Origin: UBA8950 sp034411635
GTDB taxonomy: Bacteria; Chloroflexota; Anaerolineae; Anaerolineales; Villigracilaceae
Direction of reading: 5' to 3'
Assembly: GCA_034411635.1 (NCBI GenBank)
Contig: DAOUML010000293.1
Span: 1 to 17,715, forward strand
Length of the DNA: 17,715 nucleotides
Below the pieces are notes generated by a model. It was given only the letters and a program-made list of their open reading frames with translations. It was not told where the DNA came from and ran no database searches. Shown here one piece after another: positions 1-6,236 of this stretch. The position numbers and the translations under genes are program-made. Positions within the stretch are counted from its first letter, which is position 1, and each line of letters starts with the position of its first letter.

Positions 1-12
1 TGATATTCGTAG

Positions 13-49
13 GGCGACACATCGTCCCCGAATGGGGGTTTATGTCGCC
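13..49. repeat. Intergenic hairpin
   Basis: GGCGACA at 13-19 pairs with TGTCGCC at 43-49, and CCCC (26-29) can pair with GGGG (34-37) inside. There is no clear T-run, so it reads better as a palindromic intergenic repeat than as a terminator. It could also be the end of a gene lying before the window. Confidence 0.5.
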
Positions 50-61
50 TAAAAGCAAATT

Positions 62-117
62 CTCACTGTCTTACTCCTAAACGCGACTTGAAAGTCGCGT
101 TTAGGTAGGCAGTTACC
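62..117. repeat. Long palindromic repeat with MITE-like right end
   Basis: CCTAAACGCGACTT (76-89) is followed after two bases by its perfect reverse complement (92-105), a 14-bp stem. The symmetry continues imperfectly outward. The right edge, GGTAGGCAGTTACC at 104-117, matches 13 of 14 bases of the right end of the element at 15428-15506, so the two probably belong to one repeat family. The rest of 118-274 holds no gene; an 8-bp inverted repeat (ATTATGGC 188-195, GCCATAAT 225-232) lies ahead of the first gene and could be an operator. Confidence 0.6.
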
Positions 118-280
118 CTTTTCGTTAAATTGCAGCCTATCGAACTCTAAAGTCAAGTGAACAAGTTTGATCAAAGAATGTGGTCAGATTATGGCTGATT
201 GTCAGTGGTTTCGGGGCTAGTCCTGCCATAATGGCCTTGATCAGAAAAAAGAAGCACTTTGGCATCTCGGAGATATGAAA

Positions 281-718
281 ATGTTAGAATTCTGGCTGGT
301 AATTTTGGTAGGACTCATTGGCGGCATTGCTGTAGGCATTCAATCGCCCATAGCAGGAGCAATGGGACAAAAGATTGGCGGAACGGCAAGCAGCGTAATT
401 GTTCATCTGAGCGGTCTGATTCTCTCTTTAATTTTTCTCGCATTCAGGGGCGGAGAAAAAATCCGTGATTGGAATACTTTGCCCTGGTATATGCTGGGCG
501 CGGGCATATTCGGTTTGATTCTTTACCAAAGCATCAACGTAACCTTGCCTCGACTCGGCGCAACCACCATGTTGGCTCTTATCATTATCGGGCAACTTCT
601 TACGGGCGTCTTATTGGATACGTTTGGATGGCTTGGCGTAACAGCCCGACCCATTGAAGCAACGCGAATAATTGGCATTGTCGTTTTATTAATTGGCGGT
701 TATCTGGTTATAAAATAA
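281..718 (+). CDS. DMT-superfamily small membrane protein (DUF606/YdcZ-like)
   Basis: A 145-residue, very hydrophobic protein with about five predicted membrane-spanning segments (roughly residues 3-23, 35-55, 67-87, 93-113 and 124-144), the usual size for the half-length DUF606 (YdcZ) branch of the drug/metabolite transporter superfamily. Family-like features are the glycine-rich first helix followed by 'QSPIAGAMGQK' and the motif 'LGATTMLALIIIGQL' in the fourth segment. Substrate is unknown; it would sit in the cytoplasmic membrane, and small members of this family may work as dimers. Two ATGs are in frame, at 275 and 281. GGAG at 269-272 is only 2 nt from the first but 8 nt from the second, so 281 is chosen. 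No partner half-transporter gene is adjacent. Confidence 0.8.
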   Translation: MLEFWLVILVGLIGGIAVGIQSPIAGAMGQKIGGTASSVIVHLSGLILSLIFLAFRGGEKIRDWNTLPWYMLGAGIFGLILYQSINVTLPRLGATTMLALIIIGQLLTGVLLDTFGWLGVTARPIEATRIIGIVVLLIGGYLVIK

Positions 719-845
719 ATTTGAAGTAAGCCTGTCTCGAAGAAAATGCCCACCGGCTCAAAATTCGTCCTTGAATCTCCATTTGAAATTTTGTATGATT
801 CCATTATCGAAACCAACATCGCATAGCGCGCGCCTTCTCAGTGAG

Positions 846-1139
846 ATGAACACGGGTATTAAATTTTTCCCCAACGCCTACTACAGCGAAATCATCAAAT
901 CAGTAGATGAAAGCGATGCGGCTGTGCATTACGTTGATTGGGGTTTCCGCCTGCACGAGATACCATGCAAGGTACATCTGTTTCACGGCCTCGCAGACAG
1001 GTTGGTTCCCCCGGCTTTCGCAAAACATCTGGTCGGGCATATTCCCAAGTGTGAACTCGTATTGCTTGAAAATCAAGGACATTTGTTTCCCGTCGATCAT
1101 CAGGATTTAATTTTCGAAACCGCAAAATTGACATTATAA
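846..1139 (+). pseudogene. Alpha/beta hydrolase relic, C-terminal part only
   Basis: The frame encodes what looks like the last third of an alpha/beta hydrolase: a 'LHEIPCKVHLFHG' strand, the acid-residue region 'GLADRLVP', and the histidine region 'ENQGHLFP'. The N-terminal half, including the oxyanion region and the GxSxG nucleophile elbow, is absent. The same frame stays open upstream to an ATG at 771, but the residues there do not resemble the fold. No convincing ribosome-binding site precedes ATG 771 or 846. It is not a copy of the intact hydrolase just downstream; the two C-termini differ substantially. Most likely a decayed gene; a short expressed protein cannot be excluded. Confidence 0.6.
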
Positions 1140-1227
1140 AAAGAGCCTATGGCGTGGGTCGCCAGGCGATGTGTTTGCCAGCGCAGATGTCAGAATGTAT
1201 TACCTGATAGGGAAAAGGAGTTCGAGC

Positions 1228-1983
1228 GTGTCTCTGGCTAATGAACTATTGTGGCTTCAACAAGCAGGAAAAGGGAAGTCCCTTCTCCTTATTCATGGCC
1301 TGCTTATGAATGGAGACATGTTCGCGCCTGTTCTCGATAGTTTATCGAAAGATTATCGAGTTTTAGCCCCCGATTTGCGTGGTTTTGGCCGCAGCGGGAA
1401 TCTTGCCCCGCCTTACACGGTTGAACAGCATGCCCACGACCTGGCTCAATTATTGAAGTCGATGTCGATAGAATCGACCGTCGTTTTAGGTTACTCCCAG
1501 GGCGGGTTGGTGGCCCAGCAGTTGGCGCTGGATTACCCAGATTTGGTTAGCCGCCTCGTTCTCTGTTGTACTTTTTCTTATAATCGGCTAACCTGGCAAG
1601 AAAAAATAGAGGCTTTCTTCTTGCCCTTTCTGGTTCGAATCTTGAACGCAAAACAACTGGCGCAAATGGCGAAGGGATTAACGCCAGAACAATCACGGCA
1701 GATTGAGACAATGATTGCCTCAAACCAAAAATCCCGCATGGCCGACGCAGTCAAAATTATGCTAAGATTTGATAGTCGCCAGCGCCTGCATGAAATTAAA
1801 TGTCCTGCGTTGATAGTCGCAGGCGAGAACGATAGCGCAGTACCTTTACATCACGCCCGCATGCTTGCCCAGGGAATTTCTGGCGCGGAACTATTGGTTA
1901 TGCCAAACGCAGGTCACGAACTGATTTGGACGCATGGCATGGAACTAATGACCGCCATAAGAACATTTCTGGCAAAATCATAG
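1228..1983 (+). CDS. Alpha/beta hydrolase
   Basis: A 251-residue protein of the alpha/beta hydrolase fold with a complete apparent triad: serine in 'GYSQGG', aspartate in 'GENDSAVP', histidine in 'NAGHELIW'. The oxyanion region is 'LLLIHGLLMNG', and 'APDLRGFGRSG' follows as in esterase, haloperoxidase and MhpC-like members. A lid of about 60 residues, rich in large hydrophobics, follows 'LVLCCTFSY'. There is no signal peptide, so it is probably cytoplasmic; the substrate cannot be read from sequence. The frame is open from an ATG at 1171, but AAAGGAG at 1214-1220 lies 7 nt before a GTG at 1228, which also gives the normal N-terminus, so GTG is preferred. Confidence 0.85.
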   Translation: MSLANELLWLQQAGKGKSLLLIHGLLMNGDMFAPVLDSLSKDYRVLAPDLRGFGRSGNLAPPYTVEQHAHDLAQLLKSMSIESTVVLGYSQGGLVAQQLALDYPDLVSRLVLCCTFSYNRLTWQEKIEAFFLPFLVRILNAKQLAQMAKGLTPEQSRQIETMIASNQKSRMADAVKIMLRFDSRQRLHEIKCPALIVAGENDSAVPLHHARMLAQGISGAELLVMPNAGHELIWTHGMELMTAIRTFLAKS

Positions 1984-2090
1984 CAAAGAACTTTCCCTGC
2001 TATGATGGAATCCGCTTATCCTGGCCGCCAACCCGACCAGCAAACCGTATGGATAATCTAACGGTACACAGCGCGTGAAAGGAGTGTCCC

Positions 2091-2468
2091 ATGTCCACCA
2101 CCTGTACAAATACCGTCTCGCCGAATGGCAAATACATCATCCAAAAAATCGTTGGCGAAATCAACGCCGAAATCGCCCTCGACCTCAACCATGAGACCCA
2201 CGCCCTGGGCCGTCGCCTGGGGATTAACTGCTACCTGTCGGACCTGACGGAATGCCGCAATACCGATTCCGTCATCGATAACTACGACTTCGCCTACAGC
2301 GACATGCCCGCCGATCCCGGCATAGACCGCTTCGCCCGCGTCGCAGTTCTTATCGATCCCGAAGACCACTCACACGATTTCGTCGAAACCGTCGCCCGAA
2401 ATGCCGGCCTCGATGTCACCCTCTTCCGTAACCGCGACGAAGCCATCCGGCATCTGTTGGGAGAATAG
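2091..2468 (+). CDS. Single-domain SpoIIAA-like (STAS/Sec14-type) protein
   Basis: A 125-residue soluble protein. Its pattern, an N-terminal beta hairpin ('GKYIIQKIVGEIN'), a long helix, a strand ending 'YLSDLTECRN', and a C-terminal 'FARVAVLIDPEDHSHDFVETV' followed by 'VTLFRNRDEAIRHLL', resembles the SpoIIAA-like STAS/Sec14 family, where the last strand and helix read roughly 'F-D-x-EA-WL'. Members of that family are often stand-alone and their ligands are unknown. The start is supported by AAAGGAG ending 7 nt before the ATG. No kinase or phosphatase partner is adjacent, so anti-anti-sigma function should not be assumed. Family assignment is from pattern only. Confidence 0.6.
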   Translation: MSTTCTNTVSPNGKYIIQKIVGEINAEIALDLNHETHALGRRLGINCYLSDLTECRNTDSVIDNYDFAYSDMPADPGIDRFARVAVLIDPEDHSHDFVETVARNAGLDVTLFRNRDEAIRHLLGE

Positions 2469-2485
2469 CAAAACCCTATCAAGCA

Positions 2486-2500
2486 GGCGGGAAACCCGCC
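2486..2500. repeat. Short palindrome GGCGGG-AAA-CCCGCC
   Basis: A 6-bp stem with an AAA loop just after the SpoIIAA-like gene. It has the same design as the palindrome at 2617-2635. No T-run follows. Confidence 0.5.
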
Positions 2501-2560
2501 CTGATCGCCGCGCCAGCCTCCAGAAAATGCAATATCTCGCCACTGATAGAGGGGGCGGGG

Positions 2561-2579
2561 TCGCCATTGTGGCGATTTT
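2561..2579 (+). terminator. Possible weak terminator
   Basis: TCGCCA-TTG-TGGCGA (2561-2575) is followed by TTTT. The stem is short and the U-run only four, so this may simply be one of several hairpins in this spacer. Confidence 0.35.
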
Positions 2580-2616
2580 GCTGAAACATGCTCCAGCCCG
2601 GCTGGTTATTCCCCAG

Positions 2617-2635
2617 TGGGCAGGAAACCTGCCCA
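2617..2635. repeat. Palindrome TGGGCAGG-AAA-CCTGCCCA
   Basis: A perfect 8-bp stem with an AAA loop immediately before the bidirectional terminator. It shares loop and flank design with the palindrome at 2486-2500. Confidence 0.55.
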
Positions 2636-2637
2636 AT

Positions 2638-2665
2638 AAAAAAACCGTCTTTCGACGGTTTTTTT
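2638..2665. terminator. Bidirectional intrinsic terminator
   Basis: Seven A, CCGTC, a four-base loop, GACGG and seven T give a stem with a poly-U tail on either strand. It lies between the plus-strand SpoIIAA-like gene and the minus-strand tRNA unit, and probably ends both transcripts. Confidence 0.85.
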
Positions 2666-2674
2666 ATTACTCTG

Positions 2675-2749
<75 letters not shown>

Positions 2750-2819
2750 AAAACAGACTGTCATTATACCGCAAATACGGGATTTTCAGTTCAAGAACCA
2801 TTCTTTTGAATGGTCCAAG

Positions 2820-2891
2820 TGCCAAGGGAGAGATTTGAACTCTCGACCGAGCGATTATGAGCCGCTTGCTCTGCCACTGAGCTACCTTGGC
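2820..2891 (-). tRNA. tRNA with CAT anticodon (Met elongator or Ile2)
   Basis: Cloverleaf on the minus strand: acceptor GCCAAGG/CCTTGGC, discriminator A, D-stem GCTC/GAGC, anticodon stem AGCGG/TCGCT with loop CTCATAA, T-arm GAGAG-TTCAAAT-CTCTC. It is not an initiator type, because position 1 pairs normally and the three G:C pairs of initiators are missing from the anticodon stem. The arm reading 'CTCATAATCGCT' is close to what I recall of the lysidine-modified Ile2 tRNA of E. coli, so elongator Met and Ile2 remain open. CCA is not encoded. Confidence 0.92.
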
Positions 2892-2914
2892 ATTTTTGCT
2901 CTTAGCGAAGGGGG

Positions 2915-2943
2915 ATAATACTACGGGTTGACCGGTTTGTCAA
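2915..2943 (-). promoter_or_regulatory. Promoter of the tRNA unit
   Basis: On the minus strand TTGACA (2943-2938), a 17-nt spacer and TATTAT (2920-2915) form a near-consensus vegetative promoter. The expected start lies about 16 nt ahead of the CAT tRNA. Confidence 0.85.
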
Positions 2944-3046
2944 CTTAATTTTTTATGGGTTCAGTAGGATTTGCCGTGAAGATTGCCCCAAAATACGAGG
3001 TCTTACCGCGGAGATTCCCCAAGAACCTTTTTATTTTCTAATTTGA

Positions 3047-3090
3047 AACAGAACTTGATTGAACTCTTGCTTAATGCTAAACTGTATATT
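3047..3090 (+). promoter_or_regulatory. Tentative promoter for the signalling operon
   Basis: TTGATT, 17 nt, then TAAACT is present upstream of the receiver gene, each box matching about 4 of 6 consensus bases. TGTATATT just after is an alternative -10. Only one of several readings; the rest of 2944-3118 contains no gene. Confidence 0.3.
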
Positions 3091-3118
3091 GTAAGTATTC
3101 TATGCCAAGGAAAAAAAC

Positions 3119-4297
3119 ATGCCTGAAAAAATTCTAATCATTGACGATGACCTTGATACGCTCCGCTTGGTTGGGATGATGTTGCAAAAGCAGGGATACC
3201 AAATCCTTGCCGCATCCAATGGCCGGCAAGGATTGGATCTTGCGCTGGAAGAAATTCCAAACCTGATTCTTTTGGATGTGATGATGCCGCAGATGGACGG
3301 GTATGAGGTGGCGCGTAATCTACGCGCCAACCCCAAAACGGTTGATATTCCAATCTTAATGTTCACTGCCAAAAGCCAACTGGAAGACAAGGTGACTGGC
3401 TTTGAGGCCGGCGCGGATGATTACCTAACCAAGCCCACCCACCCCGCCGAATTACAAGCGCATGTAAAGGCTTTGCTCGCTCGTTCTGCCAAGGGTGTCA
3501 AACCAGGTTCATCGACAACACCGCTCAGAGATGAGCCCGCCTTTACCGTTGGCGTATTGGCCGCCAGGGGCGGGCTGGGGGTAACAACCGTGGCGGTCAA
3601 CCTGGCATCGAGCATTGAAAAGACCAGCAAGGCGGTGGTGATCCTGGCAGAATTTCGACCAGGACAAGGAACCCTGGTGGGCGATTTAGGCCTGGGTAAA
3701 GAAAATGGGCTCAGCGAATTACTGAAAATGCCGCCCAAAGAAATCACCCGCGAAGCCATCAAGGAAAGAATCAACAAGCATCAATCAGGCCTGAAAATTC
3801 TTTGCGCTTCAGCCCAACCGAGCGATGCTGTTTTGAACGAGAATGTGCCAGCCTTTCAGTCCATTCTCTCGCGAATGAAGTTTATGTCGCAGTATGTGGT
3901 GGTTGATTTAGGCACTGGCCTGCCAAACTTGACCCAAAAACTGCTGCCAGGGTTCGATGAATTGCTCGTCATCACCGAGCCTTTTAATAACCCCATTTTG
4001 CATACCCGCGCTTTGCTTGATGATATCATCCGACTTGGTTTTAATAAAACCAAAATCAGACTGGGTGTTAATTACCGGCTTCGTTCTGAACTGCAATTCT
4101 CAGTGCCACAAGTTCAAGATAAAATCAACTTCCCAATCGACGTTACTTTTACGCCTGCCCCCGAACTGCTTATGCAGGCGATTCGATTACAAAATACCGC
4201 TTTTCTTGCCCAGGCCGATAGCCTCACCAATCAGCAATATTCTGGCCTGGCAAACCGGGTTATTAACCGAACACAAAGCCAGAAAGTGCCAGCATGA
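3119..4297 (+). CDS. Response-regulator receiver fused to ParA/MinD-like (CpaE/TadZ-type) domain
   Basis: 392 residues. Residues 1-122 are a canonical receiver: acidic pair near D9-D11, phospho-acceptor D53 in 'LILLDVMMPQMDG', T83 and K105. After a short linker, residues 142-380 resemble a ParA/MinD-type ATPase, starting with strand 'FTVGVLAARGGLGVTTVAVNLA'-like sequence and containing 'VVVDLGTG' (about 260-266). The deviant Walker A is altered: the signature lysine is R150 and the P-loop lysine position is V155. That arrangement, receiver plus MinD fold with weak P-loop, is typical of CpaE/TadZ proteins, which place Tad pilus machinery at the pole, but no tad/cpa gene is in this window. Its stop overlaps the start of the Sir2 gene (ATGA), so translation is coupled. 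The likely phosphodonor is the GAF-kinase two genes downstream (inference). Confidence 0.85.
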   Translation: MPEKILIIDDDLDTLRLVGMMLQKQGYQILAASNGRQGLDLALEEIPNLILLDVMMPQMDGYEVARNLRANPKTVDIPILMFTAKSQLEDKVTGFEAGADDYLTKPTHPAELQAHVKALLARSAKGVKPGSSTTPLRDEPAFTVGVLAARGGLGVTTVAVNLASSIEKTSKAVVILAEFRPGQGTLVGDLGLGKENGLSELLKMPPKEITREAIKERINKHQSGLKILCASAQPSDAVLNENVPAFQSILSRMKFMSQYVVVDLGTGLPNLTQKLLPGFDELLVITEPFNNPILHTRALLDDIIRLGFNKTKIRLGVNYRLRSELQFSVPQVQDKINFPIDVTFTPAPELLMQAIRLQNTAFLAQADSLTNQQYSGLANRVINRTQSQKVPA

Positions 4298-5070
4298 CCG
4301 AATTGCCGGGCCAGGTTTTGCATGAAATCGACTATGCTGCCGACCTGATTCAGCAGGCCAAATATATCGTTGCGCTAACCGGAGCCGGGATTTCGACGCC
4401 ATCGGGAATCCCGGATTTTCGTTCTAATGGCACAGGGCTATGGGCCAAGGACGAACCGATGGAAGTGGCATCCCAAACCACATTCCGCACCGCGCCAGAG
4501 AAATTCTTCGCCTGGTTTCGTCCGCTGGTTACCTCCATTTTGGAGGCCCCCCCAAACGAGGCCCATCTTGCGCTCGCCGCATTACAAAAGATTGGAAAAC
4601 TCAAGGCAATTCTCACCCAAAATATTGATATTCTGCACCAAAAAGCGGGCGCAAACCAGGTTATCGAAATGCACGGAACTCTGGCTACCCTTACCTGTAC
4701 CCAGTGCTATAAAAAATTTGAATACCAGCAATATCTCGAAAATTTTCTCGCCAAAAATCAACTACCATATTGCTCCACCTGTGGCGCATTGCTCAAGCCA
4801 GATGTCATCTTATTTGGCGAGCAGTTACCCCAAAAAGCCTGGCAGCAAGCCCAAAACCAGGCCCGGCAATGCGACCTGATGATTGTTATTGGTTCATCGC
4901 TGGAAGTTTTGCCCGTAGCGGGCCTGCCCATGCAGGTCGTTGACCGGGGCGCTCACCTGATTATTATTAACAACGTTCCAACCTATATCAGCGTCAGGGC
5001 CGACATCAACATTTATGCCGACGCATCTTTAATAGTGCCTGAAATTGTAAAGCGAGTTACCAACGCATGA
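4294..5070 (+). CDS. Sir2-family NAD-dependent protein deacylase
   Basis: 258 residues with all sirtuin landmarks: NAD-binding 'GAGISTPSGIPDFRS' (about 30-44), 'TQNIDILH' (108-115), catalytic H127 in 'EMHGT', a zinc ribbon made by C135/C138 and C160/C163, then 'DVILFGEQLP' and 'IGSSLEVLPVAGLP'. Length is normal for a bacterial cytosolic sirtuin. It would remove acetyl (or other acyl) groups from lysines, using NAD+. The start codon overlaps the stop of the receiver-MinD gene, and its own stop overlaps the kinase start, so all three are translated as one unit. That places a lysine deacylase inside a two-component operon; whether it acts on either partner is not shown by sequence. Confidence 0.93.
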   Translation: MTELPGQVLHEIDYAADLIQQAKYIVALTGAGISTPSGIPDFRSNGTGLWAKDEPMEVASQTTFRTAPEKFFAWFRPLVTSILEAPPNEAHLALAALQKIGKLKAILTQNIDILHQKAGANQVIEMHGTLATLTCTQCYKKFEYQQYLENFLAKNQLPYCSTCGALLKPDVILFGEQLPQKAWQQAQNQARQCDLMIVIGSSLEVLPVAGLPMQVVDRGAHLIIINNVPTYISVRADINIYADASLIVPEIVKRVTNA

Positions 5071-6236
5071 CCCCCAACGCACCCTCCCTTGAACTGTATC
5101 GCCGCCTGATAGAAATATCACGCGACCTGACCTCCACGCTTGATCTTGAGCATCTACTCACGCGCATTATTGAAGCCGCCAGAGCCTTGATTGATGCCGA
5201 AGCCGCCTCAATCTTGTTATACGATGGAGCCGCCAAAGAACTTTACTTCCAGGCCGCCACCAACATGGAACCACTTATGCGCGGCTTAAGCGTCCCTATG
5301 GATAGCATTGCCGGCTGGATTGTGCTTAACCGTCAGGCTGTGCGCATTAGCGACGTTAACAAAGATGAACGCTACTTCAAGAAAGTTGCCAAAACCGTTA
5401 GTTTTGCCACCCAATCGATTATGGGCGTTCCGCTGATTACCAAAAACAAAGTAATTGGCGTACTCGAAGTATTGAATAAACAAAAGGGCGAGTTTAGCGA
5501 AGCCGATGAAGAACTGCTGATCGTGCTGGGCGCTCAAGCGGCTGTCGCCATCGAAAACGCGCGTCTTTTCCAACAATCAGATTTGATTGCCGAATTTGTC
5601 CATGAGTTGCGCAACCCATTGGCTTCCATTAATACGGCCAGTTACCTGCTCATGCGGCCTGAAATTTCACCCGAACAGGCCCATCAGATTATCGAGAGCA
5701 TCCAGAGCGAAACAATCCGCCTGACAACTCTTTCCTCATCTTTTCTTGATCTTGCGCGGCTTGAATCGGGCCGGGTGCAATTTCACAAATCATCTTTCCC
5801 GCTTCGCCCCATGCTGGAAGAGTGCATCGCCTTGATGCAACTTAAAGCGGATGAAAACCGGGTCAACATTTGCCTCGATGTCCCCGCCGATATGCCCACC
5901 GTTCAGGCAGACCGTGATAAATTGAAGCAGGTAGCCCTGAACCTGATTAGCAACGCCATCAAATACAACCGCCCTGGCGGTCAAATTAACATCAAATCTG
6001 ATACGACAGAAACCGAATGGCGCCTGTTTTTTAGCGATACCGGCCTGGGCATTCCCGAAGAAGACCTCCCCCGTATGTTTGAGAAATTTCACCGCGTGCG
6101 CGCAACCGAAAGAATCACCGGTACCGGCCTGGGGCTTTCAATCTGCAAAGGTATTATTCAGGGGCATGGCGGAAGGATTAGCGTGCAGAGTAAATTAGGA
6201 CAAGGGACGCAATTTACCATTGCCCTGCCGCGCTAA
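5067..6236 (+). CDS. GAF-domain sensor histidine kinase
   Basis: 389 residues, no membrane segments, so a cytosolic sensor. Residues about 20-165 form a GAF domain ('RALIDAEAASILLYD', 'IAGWIVLNRQAVRISDV', 'IMGVPLITKNKVIGVLEVLN'). The HisKA dimerisation domain follows, with phospho-acceptor H179 in 'FVHELRNPL'. The catalytic domain has the N box 'NLISNAIKYN' (292-301), the G1 box 'DTGLGIP' (324-330) and the G2 box 'GTGLGLSIC' (352-360). The GAF ligand cannot be predicted. ATGA overlap with the Sir2 gene indicates coupling; the receiver of the first gene in the operon is the obvious candidate partner. Its TAA at 6234-6236 directly abuts the stop codon of convergent mutL, with no spacer. Confidence 0.93.
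   Translation: MTPNAPSLELYRRLIEISRDLTSTLDLEHLLTRIIEAARALIDAEAASILLYDGAAKELYFQAATNMEPLMRGLSVPMDSIAGWIVLNRQAVRISDVNKDERYFKKVAKTVSFATQSIMGVPLITKNKVIGVLEVLNKQKGEFSEADEELLIVLGAQAAVAIENARLFQQSDLIAEFVHELRNPLASINTASYLLMRPEISPEQAHQIIESIQSETIRLTTLSSSFLDLARLESGRVQFHKSSFPLRPMLEECIALMQLKADENRVNICLDVPADMPTVQADRDKLKQVALNLISNAIKYNRPGGQINIKSDTTETEWRLFFSDTGLGIPEEDLPRMFEKFHRVRATERITGTGLGLSICKGIIQGHGGRISVQSKLGQGTQFTIALPR

Noticed and set aside
746..826. 26-codon frame (MPTGSKFVLESPFEILYD...) before the hydrolase relic
   Set aside because: Protein-like composition, but too short, without a convincing ribosome-binding site or any recognised family.
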